NCBI GenBank assembly: GCA_900546325.1
Contig: URCR01000004.1
Span: forward strand, 35,834 to 99,833
Direction of reading: 5' to 3'
Origin: an uncultured Lachnospiraceae bacterium
Lineage (GTDB): Bacteria; Bacillota; Clostridia; Lachnospirales; Lachnospiraceae
Length of the DNA: 64,000 bases
The translations under genes were made by a program, and so were the position numbers. The notes beneath the pieces are model-generated. The model saw only the letters and a program-made list of their open reading frames with translations. It was not told the DNA's origin and made no database searches. Of the stretch, positions 1 through 9,202 are shown in pieces. Numbering within the stretch: the stretch's first letter is position 1; every line of letters starts with the position of its first letter.

Positions 1-691
1 CGATGATGATTCTCGTATTTCTATGTTCTGCAAAAATCTGGTCAAACGTCTTTCCGACCGTCCGCTCTGACATCGTAAATCCCGGGCGCTCTGCATTCGT
101 ACTGTCTGACATCAGCGCAAGCACACCTTTCTTTCCGATCTCAGCAAATCTCTGAAGATCGATCGCATCTCCGAATACCGGAGTGTAATCGACTTTGAAA
201 TCACCTGTATGCACGACGATTCCTGCCGGCGAATAGATCGCGAGCGCAGAAGCATCTGCGATACTGTGATTTGTCTTAATGAATTCAATCCGGAACTGTC
301 CCAGATTGATCGACTGTCCGTGGCGCACAACCTTTCTTCTTGTACAGCGGAGCAGGTTGTGCTCCTTTAATTTATTTTCAATGATGCCCATCGTAAGTTT
401 TGTCGCATAGATCGGCAGGTTCATCTCTTTTAATACATAAGATAATGCTCCGATGTGGTCCTCATGTCCGTGGGTAATGACAAATCCTTTCACTTTCTGG
501 ATATTGTCCTTCAGATAAGTGATATCCGGAATCACAAGGTCGATTCCCAGCATATCATCCTCCGGGAATGCCAGCCCACAGTCTACTACAATAATACTGT
601 CCTCATACTCAAAGGCAGTAATGTTCATTCCGATCTGCTCAAGTCCTCCGAGCGGAATGATCTTTAATTTTGAATTGCTCTCTCTTTTCAA
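1..691 (-). CDS. rnj: Ribonuclease J, N-terminal part (runs off the left edge)
   Basis: Metallo-beta-lactamase/beta-CASP ribonuclease that processes and degrades mRNA and matures rRNA in the cytoplasm. The first 230 codons are present; the family is about 550 residues, so the beta-CASP and C-terminal parts lie outside the window. The start is a TTG at 691, six bases after GGAGGTG at 698-704; no upstream ATG fits. The metal-binding motif HxHxDH (THGHEDH) sits at residues 73-79, following the typical N-terminal GGLEQIGMN at 15-23. It is the last gene of the conserved ireB-ruvX-DUF1292-fur-rnj series and is separated from fur by about 25 bases. Identification is firm; J1 versus J2 type cannot be told. 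Confidence 0.95.
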   Translation of the reverse strand, partial: MKRESNSKLKIIPLGGLEQIGMNITAFEYEDSIIVVDCGLAFPEDDMLGIDLVIPDITYLKDNIQKVKGFVITHGHEDHIGALSYVLKEMNLPIYATKLTMGIIENKLKEHNLLRCTRRKVVRHGQSINLGQFRIEFIKTNHSIADASALAIYSPAGIVVHTGDFKVDYTPVFGDAIDLQRFAEIGKKGVLALMSDSTNAERPGFTMSERTVGKTFDQIFAEHRNTRIII

Positions 692-714
692 AAGCTACAC
701 CTCCATGTTTCATT

Positions 715-1188
715 CTACTTTCTTTTCTCTGCACTTTCGCTTTCTGCACATTCTTTACATTGTCCGTAGAATTTCAACTCGTGGTCCAGAACATGGAAAT
801 CCGTTTTCCTCTCAATATAACTTTCCAGTTCCTCTAAGAGATCATCTTCAAAAGACCATACCTTTCCACAACTTTTACATATCAAATGATGATGGTGATG
901 CTTCCCTTCTCCACCTTCTATCAAGTGCCCGATTTCATATCTGACGCACCCATCATCCAGATTAATCCGATCCACCAATTGCAATTCCAGTAACAACTGT
1001 ACCGTCCGGTATACGGTCGCCAATCCGATCTCAGGATAGTCGACTTTCACCAGTTCATAAATGTCCTCCGCTGTCATATGCTCACCACGATGTTTTTCAA
1101 GCACCTCAAGTACAAGCAGTCTCTGGTTTGTCACTTTCAGTCCCTGCTCTTTTAAAATTTTCTTAAACGATTCCTGGTTTAATGTCAT
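715..1188 (-). CDS. fur: Fur-family metalloregulator
   Basis: Winged-helix metal-responsive repressor of 157 residues, the normal length. DNA-binding helices occupy about residues 15-65 (the TVYRTVQLL recognition segment is clear). The C-terminal half has a His run at 97-101 and two structural CxxC pairs at C104/C107 and C144/C147. The ATG at 1188 is preferred because GAGGTGG precedes it closely; in-frame TTG 1206 and ATG 1200 lack a good ribosome site. Fur, PerR and Zur cannot be separated by eye, but a perfect Fur-type palindrome precedes feoAB at 27008-27035, so an iron role is plausible. It lies between the DUF1292 gene and rnj on the same strand. Confidence 0.9.
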   Translation of the reverse strand: MTLNQESFKKILKEQGLKVTNQRLLVLEVLEKHRGEHMTAEDIYELVKVDYPEIGLATVYRTVQLLLELQLVDRINLDDGCVRYEIGHLIEGGEGKHHHHHLICKSCGKVWSFEDDLLEELESYIERKTDFHVLDHELKFYGQCKECAESESAEKRK

Positions 1189-1230
1189 ATGCCACCTCAT
1201 CTGCAAAGTTCTATACTCAAATGTATCAAA

Positions 1231-1491
1231 CTACATTTCAATATCAACGTCTTCTAATAATTCTTCAAATACTTTTGAAACTGCAAGAAGTTCTGTATCA
1301 TCTTCCACAACTTCATATACACTTTCTTCCTCTTCTGCTTTACTTAAGTCTTTCAAGATCAGACATTCTGCGTCGTCTTCTTCAGAATCTGTGACAAGAA
1401 TATATGTCACTCCGCCTAATTTTGTCTGTTCTAATACAAAAAATTCTGCCGCCTGATCTTCTCCTTCAAATGTAAATGTAATCTTTTCCAT
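1231..1491 (-). CDS. DUF1292 family protein
   Basis: Acidic protein of 86 residues belonging to the DUF1292 family (YrzB-like), which has no established biochemical function. It starts MEKITFTFEG and carries the family's FFVLEQTKLGG..YILV pattern, followed by a highly acidic stretch. It is 8 bases downstream of ruvX, in the position this family always occupies in Firmicute ireB-ruvX clusters, which supports the assignment. A cytoplasmic adaptor or regulatory role is only a guess. Confidence 0.88.
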   Translation of the reverse strand: MEKITFTFEGEDQAAEFFVLEQTKLGGVTYILVTDSEEDDAECLILKDLSKAEEEESVYEVVEDDTELLAVSKVFEELLEDVDIEM

Positions 1492-1499
1492 AAAAACTC

Positions 1500-1955
1500 C
1501 TACACTTCTTCCATGTTCTCTTCTGATTTCCGTCTGAGATAAACAGAATCCAGATATCCCTGCAAGATAAAAACTGCCGCAATCTTATCCACATATTTTT
1601 TGCGGTCTTCTCTTCGTACGTTATTCTCAATCAATGTCCGTTCTGCCTCGACTGTTGTCAGGCGCTCATCCCACATCGTAACCGCAAGTCCTGTTCTCCG
1701 CTCAAGCATCTCCTTGAATTCCAGCGACTTCTCTGCACGGTCACCGACTGTGTTGTTCATATTCTTCGGGAAACCAAGAACAATCTCCTCAACCTGGTAC
1801 TCCTGCACGAGTGCCTCGATGCGCGCCAGCGTCTTTCTTAACTTGTTCTCTTCTTTCCTGCAGATTGTTTCAATTCCCTGGGCAGTAAGACCTAAAGGGT
1901 CACTGATTGCGACCCCCACCGTCTTAGACCCGTAATCCAGCCCCATAATCCTCAT
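1500..1955 (-). CDS. ruvX: Holliday junction resolvase-like RuvX (YqgF)
   Basis: RNase H-fold protein of 151 residues. The N-terminal [16 protein letters not shown] carries the first acidic residue, [11 protein letters not shown] lies in the middle, and [10 protein letters not shown] is near residue 97. The family is essential in many bacteria and acts in 16S rRNA 5' end processing; resolvase activity has also been proposed. It is 6 bases after ireB and 8 bases before the DUF1292 gene, a conserved trio. The C-terminal tail is acidic and short. Length and motifs are typical. Confidence 0.93.
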   Translation of the reverse strand: MRIMGLDYGSKTVGVAISDPLGLTAQGIETICRKEENKLRKTLARIEALVQEYQVEEIVLGFPKNMNNTVGDRAEKSLEFKEMLERRTGLAVTMWDERLTTVEAERTLIENNVRREDRKKYVDKIAAVFILQGYLDSVYLRRKSEENMEEV

Positions 1956-1961
1956 ACGATA

Positions 1962-2225
1962 CTATTCCCATCCGTGATGCTCGATATACGCTTTCAGCAT
2001 CTCTTCTACAAGTTCATCCCGCTCCATCTTCATGATCAGACTTCTCGCACCATTGTGACTTGTGATATAAGTCGGATCTCCTGACATAATATACCCTACG
2101 ATCTGATTTACCGGGTTGTATCCTTTTTCCTTCAGTGCTCCGTACACGATCTCAAGAATGTCCTTTGCCTTGATCTGCGGTCCGGCCTCCACATGAAAGA
2201 ACTGTGTATTGCTCAAATCTTTCAT
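1962..2225 (-). CDS. ireB: IreB family regulatory phosphoprotein
   Basis: Small protein of 87 residues in the IreB (DUF965) family. Enterococcal IreB is a substrate of the PASTA kinase IreK and influences cephalosporin resistance. The start at 2225 is chosen because GGAGGAA lies six bases upstream; a longer reading to 2282 begins in AT-rich, non-coding-like sequence. The conserved [15 protein letters not shown] block is at about residues 48-62, and a possible target threonine is T7. It heads the ireB-ruvX-DUF1292 cluster. The link to wall stress parallels the PBP locus at 15-18 kb, but no kinase gene is present here. Confidence 0.92.
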   Translation of the reverse strand: MKDLSNTQFFHVEAGPQIKAKDILEIVYGALKEKGYNPVNQIVGYIMSGDPTYITSHNGARSLIMKMERDELVEEMLKAYIEHHGWE

Positions 2226-2337
2226 CTTTTCTTCCTCCGTTTCATACATTTCTATTTTAATATAAATGTACCAAAAATACAATGAATATTTTGTGAAGGA
2301 TTTTTAAAATGATTCTCAAAATAATGTTTTTCGTTTT

Positions 2338-3654
2338 TTACAGTGTGCCGATCGTCCATGCATCTTTCCCGACAGTCACTCTCACAAGTCTGCCGGATAA
2401 GTTCTCATCGGATACGACCGCCAGACGGATATATTCCTTCGTATGTCCAACCCAGTATGTCTTTCCGTCTTTCTCCATCTGTTCCTCCACAAGGATCTCC
2501 GTTTCCTTGCCGGCGAACCGCTCCTCATATGCTTTCCGGTTCTGCTCATCCAGCGCAAGCAGAATGTTGCTCCTTCTTGTCTTCTCCTGCTCCGGCACCT
2601 GATCCGGCATTACCGCCGCCTTTGTTCCCTGCCGCTTTGAATATTTAAAAATATGCGTCTCATAGAAATTTACTTTCTCGACGAACGCCCTTGACTCTTC
2701 AAATTCTTCTTCTGTCTCTCCCGGGAATCCGACGATCACATCCGTGGTCAGTGCCGGATTTTCAAAATGCTTTCGGATCAGTGTGCATTTTTCAAAATAT
2801 TCCTCCGCAGAATATCTCCGGTTCATCCTCTTTAATGTCGCCTCGCAGCCACTCTGCAATGACAGATGGAAGTGCGGACAGATTTTTGGAAGTGCGGACA
2901 GCGCTGCTGCAAATTCTTCTGTGATAATGCGCGGTTCCAGCGATCCCAGACGGATTCTCTCGATTCCTTCAATCGCATGAACTGCCTGGATCAGCGAAAG
3001 CAGCGTCTCTTTCTCTTCAAAATCCACCCCGTAAGAACTCAGATGAATTCCCGTCAGCACAACTTCCTTGTAGCCGTTTCCGGCAAGTGTGCTCACTTCC
3101 TCCACAACCTCTTCTTTTCTTCTGCTTCTGACACGACCTCTCGCATAAGGAATGATACAGTATGTACAGAACTGGTTACAGCCGTCCTGTACTTTAATAT
3201 ATGCCCGTGTGTGTTCTGCTGTCTTTGTCAGGTGGAGTTCTTCGTATTCTTTCGTGTGATTGATATCAATGACTTCCTGCTGCACAAACATCCCGTCTGC
3301 TTCTTTTCGTTTCTGCTCATATTCCTCAAGAATCTCGATCAGATTCTGTTTCTTATTGTTTCCGATAACAATATCGATACACTCATCGACCTTGCCGCTG
3401 TTTTCCTGCGCCTGCACATAACATCCCGCCGCCACAACGATCGCATCCGGATTCATCTTCTTTGCCCGGTGGATCATCTGTCTCGACTTTCTGTCAGCCA
3501 TATTTGTCACAGTACATGTATTGATAATATAGATATCCGCTCCTTCCTGAAACGGAACGATCTCATAGCCATTCTGCTCTAACAGTTCCTGCATCGCCTC
3601 TGTCTCGTATGCATTGACTTTACATCCAAGATTATGTAATGCTGCTTTTTTCAT
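2338..3654 (-). CDS. mtaB: tRNA t6A37 methylthiotransferase MtaB
   Basis: Radical SAM enzyme of 438 residues that converts N6-threonylcarbamoyladenosine-37 to its 2-methylthio form in tRNAs reading ANN codons. The N-terminal MTTase domain has Cys residues in NLGCKVN (residue 11) and NTCTV for one iron-sulfur cluster. The radical SAM motif CNQFCTYCIIPYARG is near residue 155, and a C-terminal TRAM domain covers roughly 370-438. Length and motif order match MtaB rather than MiaB. A ribosome site AAAGGG precedes the ATG. It is convergent with nothing and lies about 110 bases upstream of ireB on the same strand. Confidence 0.93.
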   Translation of the reverse strand: MKKAALHNLGCKVNAYETEAMQELLEQNGYEIVPFQEGADIYIINTCTVTNMADRKSRQMIHRAKKMNPDAIVVAAGCYVQAQENSGKVDECIDIVIGNNKKQNLIEILEEYEQKRKEADGMFVQQEVIDINHTKEYEELHLTKTAEHTRAYIKVQDGCNQFCTYCIIPYARGRVRSRRKEEVVEEVSTLAGNGYKEVVLTGIHLSSYGVDFEEKETLLSLIQAVHAIEGIERIRLGSLEPRIITEEFAAALSALPKICPHFHLSLQSGCEATLKRMNRRYSAEEYFEKCTLIRKHFENPALTTDVIVGFPGETEEEFEESRAFVEKVNFYETHIFKYSKRQGTKAAVMPDQVPEQEKTRRSNILLALDEQNRKAYEERFAGKETEILVEEQMEKDGKTYWVGHTKEYIRLAVVSDENLSGRLVRVTVGKDAWTIGTL

Positions 3655-3737
3655 CTTTTTTCCCTTTCTTTTTCTGCTTCTATGTAATTCTTATCCAAAA
3701 TCACGAAAATTTTTCCATTTCTTTGGCACTTTGTTTC

Positions 3738-3766
3738 TTGACTTTTATACCCCCAAACTTTAAGAT
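3738..3766 (+). promoter_or_regulatory. Promoter for the HPr-like gene
   Basis: A sigma-A type promoter is visible: TTGACT at 3738-3743 and TAAGAT at 3761-3766, with a 17-base spacer. It precedes the HPr-like start at 3800, which has AAGGAGG as ribosome site. Confidence 0.65.
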
Positions 3767-3799
3767 AAGGGTAGAACAAAATTCAAGGAGGATTATTCA

Positions 3800-4030
3800 A
3801 TGAAAACAGTACAAATTTCATTAAATTCAATCGACAAAGTAAAATCTTTCGTAAACGAAATCACAAAATTTGATCATGATTTCGACTTAGTATCCGGAAG
3901 ATATGTGATTGACGCGAAATCTATCATGGGTATTTTCAGTTTAGACTTATCAAAACCGATCGACTTAAACATCCACGCTGAAAAAGACCTTGATACTATT
4001 TTAGAAGCACTTGCTCCATACTTAGTATAA
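3800..4030 (+). CDS. HPr-like protein lacking the phospho-histidine
   Basis: A 76-residue protein with the HPr fold pattern, best seen in DAKSIMGIFSLDLSKP (residues 38-53), which corresponds to the Ser46 regulatory region of HPr, and in the C-terminal helix. The active-site GIHARPA segment of true HPr is missing: the equivalent N-terminal stretch reads ISLNSIDKVKSFVNE with no histidine. It therefore cannot act as a normal PTS phosphocarrier; a Crh-like or other regulatory role through the serine is possible but unproven. It is monocistronic, with its own promoter at 3738-3766 and a strong terminator at 4101-4148. Confidence 0.82.
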   Translation: MKTVQISLNSIDKVKSFVNEITKFDHDFDLVSGRYVIDAKSIMGIFSLDLSKPIDLNIHAEKDLDTILEALAPYLV

Positions 4031-4100
4031 GTTTTCAGCAGTCACATACGACTTTGATAAAGAAGTATACAGAGCTTCCGTGGAAGATCTGTAAGAAAAT

Positions 4101-4148
4101 ATAGATATGTTCCGGCCGGCTCCGGTCAGGAACATATCTATTTTTTTA
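4101..4148 (+). terminator. Rho-independent terminator after the HPr-like gene
   Basis: A perfect 13-base stem (4101-4113 with 4129-4141) with a GC-rich inner loop is followed by a run of seven T on the plus strand. It separates the HPr-like gene from the convergent thiI. Confidence 0.9.
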
Positions 4149-5330
4149 CTATTTTACAACAATTGTCTCCACTGTATTGACTGCTGTCGCAAACAATTCG
4201 TCAATCTTTTCTGCAAGATTTTCTTCTGATCTGCGGATCACATTGATATTCGGCTTTGTCACCGGATGTTTTGCAACGAAGATCGTGCAGCAGTCCTCAA
4301 ACGGAAGGATCGACGTCTCATAAGTATCGATCTTCTCCGCGATCTCCACGATCTCCTGCTTATCAAATCCGATTACCGGACGATATACCGGCAGTGTACA
4401 TACATCGTTTGTCGCCGCAAGACTCTGCATCGTCTGGCTCGCCACCTGTCCGATACTCTCCCCGGTGATCAGTCCGAGACATCCGCTCTCCTTTGCAAAA
4501 TGTTCCGCAATCTTCATCATATAACGGCGCATAATGATCGTCAGCTCATCATGCGGACACTTATCATAAATATACAACTGGATATCTGTAAAGTTGACAA
4601 TGTGAAGCTTAATCGGCCCTGAATATTTTGCCACTAATTTTGCAAGATCGATCACTTTCTGTTTTGCACGCTCGCTTGTATACGGCGGTGCATGAAAATA
4701 GGTTGCTTCCAGTCCGACACCTCTCTTGGAAATCATATAACCTGCCACCGGGCTGTCGATCCCGCCGGAGAGCAGAAGCATCGCCTTTCCGTTTGTTCCA
4801 ACCGGCATTCCGCCCGGTCCCGGAATGATTTCTGAGTAAATGTAGATCTGCTCACGGATTTCAATATTAAGCTTGATCTCCGGCTTGTGCACATCCACTC
4901 TGATCTCTGGAAACGCCTCTAAAATAGCTTCTCCAAGGTCGCAGTTGATCTCCATCGAATTCTTCGGATAGCTTTTCTTTCCTCTTCTTGCCTCCACTTT
5001 AAATGTTGTATTTTTATCCGGATACATCTGATCCATATAGTCTACAACATCTTTCTTTAACTGTTCAAATCCCTGGTCTTCCACATGGACAACCGGACAG
5101 ATTCCCACGATTCCGAAAACTCTCTTTAAGCTTGCGACAGTCTCCTCGTAATCATACTCTCCTTCACATTCTACATAAATTCTCCCCTGGGATTTATGGA
5201 TATCAAAAGTCCCGTCCACATCTCTCAGCGCATAGCGCATCTGACGGATCAGGGCATCCTCAAAAAGATACCGGTTTTTCCCTTTGATCCCGATTTCTCC
5301 GTATTTTATCAAAAATGCATGAAATACCAT
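4149..5330 (-). CDS. thiI: tRNA 4-thiouridine synthase ThiI
   Basis: Sulfurtransferase of 393 residues that makes 4-thiouridine at position 8 of tRNA. An N-terminal ferredoxin-like/THUMP region covers about 1-165, and the PP-loop motif SGGIDSPVAGYM begins near residue 185. A C-terminal cysteine pair in FEDCCTIFVAKHP corresponds to the region of the catalytic cysteine. There is no rhodanese domain, as is usual for Firmicute ThiI, which depends on a dedicated cysteine desulfurase; that gene lies 29 bases upstream at 5360-6514. Assignment is firm. Confidence 0.95.
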   Translation of the reverse strand: MVFHAFLIKYGEIGIKGKNRYLFEDALIRQMRYALRDVDGTFDIHKSQGRIYVECEGEYDYEETVASLKRVFGIVGICPVVHVEDQGFEQLKKDVVDYMDQMYPDKNTTFKVEARRGKKSYPKNSMEINCDLGEAILEAFPEIRVDVHKPEIKLNIEIREQIYIYSEIIPGPGGMPVGTNGKAMLLLSGGIDSPVAGYMISKRGVGLEATYFHAPPYTSERAKQKVIDLAKLVAKYSGPIKLHIVNFTDIQLYIYDKCPHDELTIIMRRYMMKIAEHFAKESGCLGLITGESIGQVASQTMQSLAATNDVCTLPVYRPVIGFDKQEIVEIAEKIDTYETSILPFEDCCTIFVAKHPVTKPNINVIRRSEENLAEKIDELFATAVNTVETIVVK

Positions 5331-5359
5331 TTTTCTTATCCTTTCTTTTGCATGTTATA

Positions 5360-6514
5360 TCAATGTCTTGTGTATCTTCTCAGCATCGGTACACAATTAT
5401 ATAATGTTTCCAGTGTGTAGTCAATTTCCTCTTCGGTCGTAAATTCGGAAAGGCTGAACCTCAGTGTCGCATCGAGATATTCTTTCTTCACGCCGATTCC
5501 TTTCAGCACACCGCTGATCGCCGGATGGTTCGATGCACAGGCAGAGCCGGATGACACATAAATTCCTTTGTCCTCCAACGTATGGAGCAGCACTTCACTT
5601 CGGATTCCCGCCACGCCGACACTGATAATATGGGGCGCACTCGTCTCATCTGTCACACCGTGGATCACGACGTCATCGATCTTCTGAATTCCTTCGATAA
5701 ACCGGTTCTTTAACGCGCGCATCTTTGCTGTCTTTTCATCCAGATCCGTATAAATCTCTTTGACCGCTCTTCCAAGTCCTGCGATTCCCGGAACATTCTC
5801 CGTACCGGAGCGGATATTTTTCTGCTGTTCTCCCCCGAAAATGATCGGATGGATCTTCACTTTCTCGTTGATATAAAGTGCCCCGATCCCTTTCGGTCCA
5901 TGAATTTTATGTCCGCTGACAGACATCATATCAATACCGATCCGCTTTGGATAGATCCGATATTTTCCGAATCCCTGGACTGCATCCACATGAAATAAAA
6001 TTTTGTCATTGTATCCCTTGATGATGCGCGCTGCTTCCTCGATCGGCTGAACTGCTCCCATCTCATTATTCACATACATGATCGACACAAGGATCGTCTC
6101 CTCGCAGAGTGCTTCCTGCAGTGCACAAAGCTTTACTTTTCCTTCTCCATCCACCGGAAGATAGGTCACACGAAATCCCTCTTCCTCAAGATAGTGCATC
6201 GTATTTAAAATTGCCGGATGCTCAATGGATGAAGTGATCAGATGTTTCCCGGCCCGATGGTTTGCCCTTGCAGCACCGATCAGTGCAAGATTATCACTCT
6301 CAGTCCCTCCGGAAGTAAAAAAGATTTCTTTTTCCTGTACCTTCATCGTCTTTGCAAGGATTTCCTTCGCTTCCTTGATATATTGCTCTGCCTCGACTCC
6401 TTTTCTGTGCATGGAAGAAGGATTCCCGTAATCTTCGCACATTACTTTGCCGACAATGTCCCGCACACATTCATAACATTTTGTCGTCGCTGAATTGTCC
6501 AGATATATTTCCAT
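5360..6514 (-). CDS. Cysteine desulfurase (NifS/IscS type, ThiI partner)
   Basis: PLP-dependent enzyme of 384 residues that takes sulfur from cysteine as a protein persulfide. The PLP lysine is in SVSGHKIHGPKG (about residue 200) and the mobile-loop cysteine in SSGSACASNHP (about 323). N-terminal YLDNSATTK is typical. Adjacency to thiI (29 bases) points to a NifZ-like role in tRNA thiolation rather than general cluster assembly; no scaffold protein is nearby. The gene order desulfurase-thiI is common in Firmicutes. The exact paralogue name is left open. Confidence 0.93.
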   Translation of the reverse strand: MEIYLDNSATTKCYECVRDIVGKVMCEDYGNPSSMHRKGVEAEQYIKEAKEILAKTMKVQEKEIFFTSGGTESDNLALIGAARANHRAGKHLITSSIEHPAILNTMHYLEEEGFRVTYLPVDGEGKVKLCALQEALCEETILVSIMYVNNEMGAVQPIEEAARIIKGYNDKILFHVDAVQGFGKYRIYPKRIGIDMMSVSGHKIHGPKGIGALYINEKVKIHPIIFGGEQQKNIRSGTENVPGIAGLGRAVKEIYTDLDEKTAKMRALKNRFIEGIQKIDDVVIHGVTDETSAPHIISVGVAGIRSEVLLHTLEDKGIYVSSGSACASNHPAISGVLKGIGVKKEYLDATLRFSLSEFTTEEEIDYTLETLYNCVPMLRRYTRH

Positions 6515-6549
6515 AGTTCTCTCCTGTTTTCTTTTACTATCAGATTATG

Positions 6550-7290
6550 TCAGTCTTGTTCCAGATGATACATCAGCACGGACAGCATCGTCATCCCCGC
6601 TGTCTCTGTGCGAAGGATCCGCCTGCCAAGTGTGACCGGATATGCTCCTGCAGCCACAGCAAGTTCCACCTCTTCTCGCTCAAATCCGCCCTCCGGCCCG
6701 ATAAAGATTCCGACCGACTGTCCCGGCTGTATCTTTCTGATCCGCTCCTTTGTCGCCTGCATTCCCTCCGCCAATTCGTACGGGATCAGAAGAACGTCAA
6801 GACTTGCCGCATAGGAAAGTGCTTCCCGAAAGCTCATCACCTGTTTTACTTCCGGGATCACGTTTCTCCCTGCCTGCTTTGCAGCGCTCTCTGAGATTCC
6901 ATTCCACCGTTCTCTCTTCTTCGCCGCTTTTTTCTCATCCAGCTTTACAACTGCCCGTTTTGTCGCAACCGGGATCACTTCCCACACACCAAGTTCCACC
7001 GCTTTCTGGACGATCAGTTCCATCTTATCGCTCTTTGGAAGTCCCTGAAACAGATACAATTTTGACGGAAGTTCATTTTCCGCTTCTCGTTCTTCCAGGA
7101 TGCGGACTGTCACCTTGTCTGCCTCCAGTGACTCGATCTCACAGAGATACTTCTTATTGTTACCATCACTGATTTCCAGCTGTTCTCCTGTTTTCATGCG
7201 AAGTACATTCTTCATATGGTTGACATCTGACCCTGTAATTTCAATGTAGCCATCCCTCACCTGATCCGGCACTACAAAAAAATGCTGCAT
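6550..7290 (-). CDS. rsmE: 16S rRNA m3U1498 methyltransferase RsmE
   Basis: SPOUT methyltransferase of 246 residues. The N-terminal PUA-like part (1-70) is followed by the knotted SAM-binding domain with IGPEGGFEREE near 196 and LGRRILRTETA near 222, both diagnostic. It methylates U1498 of 16S rRNA. prmA lies directly upstream with an 18-base gap, a pairing seen in most Firmicutes, and the two are probably co-transcribed with the desulfurase-thiI genes below. Confidence 0.95.
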   Translation of the reverse strand: MQHFFVVPDQVRDGYIEITGSDVNHMKNVLRMKTGEQLEISDGNNKKYLCEIESLEADKVTVRILEEREAENELPSKLYLFQGLPKSDKMELIVQKAVELGVWEVIPVATKRAVVKLDEKKAAKKRERWNGISESAAKQAGRNVIPEVKQVMSFREALSYAASLDVLLIPYELAEGMQATKERIRKIQPGQSVGIFIGPEGGFEREEVELAVAAGAYPVTLGRRILRTETAGMTMLSVLMYHLEQD

Positions 7291-7308
7291 GTTCTTCTAT
7301 CCTCTTTC

Positions 7309-8265
7309 TTAGAAATTTTTTCTTGCGGTAACAGATACCCATTCCCCTTGATAGGTAACTTCCAGCACTTCCAGCCCTGCTGCCTTCACTGCCTCCACAA
7401 CAGTTTCTTCCTTGTCATCGATAATTCCGCTTGTGATGTAGACACCGCCTTTTTTCAACTGATTTAAAATCACCGGTGTCAGTGGTACAAGAACATCCGC
7501 AAGAATATTTGCCACAACAATATCATACTTATCATAGCCGACTTTATCCTGCACTTCCCTGTCGTCGATAATATTGCCGATCATGACTTCATACTGGTCT
7601 CTTGTGATTCCGTTGACTTCCATATTTTCATAAGTGGCGTCGATGGCGCATGGATCAAGATCTGTTCCCACAGAGTATGCAGCGCCAAATTTCAATGCAA
7701 GCATCCCAAGGATCCCGCTTCCGCATCCCACATCGAGAATTCTTGTCTCCTTTGTCACATGTTTCTTCAGCTGGCGGATGCAAAGCTGTGTCGTCTCGTG
7801 CATCCCTGTCCCAAATGCAGTTCCCGGATCGATATGGATGATCATCTTGTCCTCATCTTCCGGTTTTACTTCCTCCCAGGACGGAATAATTAAAATGTCA
7901 TCAACATAGAACTGATGAAAATACTGCTTCCAGTTATTTACCCAGTCCAGATCCTCTGTCTGAGACTCTTCGATCGTTCCTTCCCCTACATTTGCATAGG
8001 CACGCATCGCTTCAAACTCATTCCTGACCTTTGCGAGCATCTCGTCTTTGTCCACATCTTCCTCAAGGTAGAAACTCAGGTAGGCAATCCCGTCATCACT
8101 CTCGATCTGCGGCAGGATGTCCACAAACATCTGCTCCTTATCTGCCTGTGTAAGCGGCACTTTATCCTCGATCTCTACGCCTTCAATCCCAAGATCCATC
8201 AGCATACTGCTGACAAGATCTTCCGCCTCTGTTGTTGTCTTGATTCTGAATTTGTTCCATTTCAT
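7309..8265 (-). CDS. prmA: Ribosomal protein L11 methyltransferase PrmA
   Basis: Class I SAM methyltransferase of 318 residues that trimethylates ribosomal protein L11. The start MKWNKF at 8265 follows GAGGTG by six bases; a reading to 8307 adds 14 residues without a ribosome site. The SAM motif ILDVGCGSGILGM lies about residue 175-190, preceded by DPGTAFGTGMHETT, the PrmA signature. It is upstream partner of rsmE. Confidence 0.94.
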   Translation of the reverse strand: MKWNKFRIKTTTEAEDLVSSMLMDLGIEGVEIEDKVPLTQADKEQMFVDILPQIESDDGIAYLSFYLEEDVDKDEMLAKVRNEFEAMRAYANVGEGTIEESQTEDLDWVNNWKQYFHQFYVDDILIIPSWEEVKPEDEDKMIIHIDPGTAFGTGMHETTQLCIRQLKKHVTKETRILDVGCGSGILGMLALKFGAAYSVGTDLDPCAIDATYENMEVNGITRDQYEVMIGNIIDDREVQDKVGYDKYDIVVANILADVLVPLTPVILNQLKKGGVYITSGIIDDKEETVVEAVKAAGLEVLEVTYQGEWVSVTARKNF

Positions 8266-8422
8266 ATCATTCACCTCTTCTAAAATCTCAATCTGCCTTA
8301 CAAGCATCTTCCCTGCCGACAGATTTCTTTCTCATCCGTTCCGACTACTTCGATCCAAAGCTTCCATTCAAATCTTCTGTCCGGACTTCTATGTAAAAAA
8401 TGTTCTTCGTCATCGACTGTTC

Positions 8423-8989
8423 CTAGAAAATCCCAAGATGTTCTAAAAGAATCTTTGTTCCCATCAGAATCAGGATCAATCCACCTGCCAGTTCTGCTTT
8501 GGACTTATATTTCGCGCCAAATACATTTCCGATCTTCACACCGCCTACGGACAGTAAAAAAGTTGTCACTCCGATAAAAGCAACCGCCGGGACAATATCC
8601 ACCTGCAAAAATGCGAACGTAATTCCAACTGCAAGCGCATCAATACTTGTAGCAACCGCAAGTACGAGCATTTCCTTCACCTTCAGTGAATCCTCTGCCG
8701 CCTCACACTCTTCGTCGGTCTCTCTTGACTCCCTGATCATATTCAGACCGATGATTCCGAGAAGCACAAATGCAATCCAGTGATCGATCGAAGTGATCAC
8801 ATGGCGGAACTGCACGCCTAATACATAACCAATCAGCGGCATTCCCGCCTGAAACACCCCAAAATAAAGCCCTACGATGCCTGCCTTTGTCCAGGTACAT
8901 TTCTTCATCGCCAGCCCCTTACAGACTGATACTGCAAATGCATCCATGGAAAGTCCTACTGCAATCAGAAATAATTCTATGATTCCCAT
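8423..8989 (-). CDS. mntP: Manganese efflux pump MntP
   Basis: Six-helix membrane protein of 188 residues, the normal family length, exporting Mn2+. The start [20 protein letters not shown] at 8989 follows GAGGAA; 25 extra residues in the longer reading are not membrane-like and are rejected. The two DUF204 repeats each carry the MDAFAVS / IDALAVG type acidic motif in helices 1 and 4. I looked for a yybP-ykoY manganese riboswitch in the 200 bases upstream and did not recognise one. Confidence 0.92.
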   Translation of the reverse strand: MGIIELFLIAVGLSMDAFAVSVCKGLAMKKCTWTKAGIVGLYFGVFQAGMPLIGYVLGVQFRHVITSIDHWIAFVLLGIIGLNMIRESRETDEECEAAEDSLKVKEMLVLAVATSIDALAVGITFAFLQVDIVPAVAFIGVTTFLLSVGGVKIGNVFGAKYKSKAELAGGLILILMGTKILLEHLGIF

Positions 8990-9115
8990 TGTTGTCTTCC
9001 TCTTTTCTTTTGTTTCCTCTATAAGGTCTTCCGAAAGCACTTTCCAGACCTGTTTATTTATCATAACACAAAAAAGAATTTTCTTCTACAATATTTTCAC
9101 CAGTGTCTTTCATTA

Positions 9116-9145
9116 CAAAAGCAGTCAATCCCAAGATTAACTGCT
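9116..9145 (-). terminator. Terminator downstream of the ClC gene
   Basis: On the minus strand an 11-base stem with one G-U pair (9120-9130 with 9135-9145), a four-base loop and a short T run follow the ClC stop codon at 9203. Confidence 0.7.
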
Positions 9146-9202
9146 CTGTATCTACCTATTCATATGAACCTGACAAACTGTATTTCCTATCAAGGTTGAA
9201 AA

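Noticed and set aside
8990..9200. Possible manganese riboswitch upstream of mntP
   Set aside because: Only the ClC terminator hairpin was found; no yybP-ykoY conserved core was recognised.
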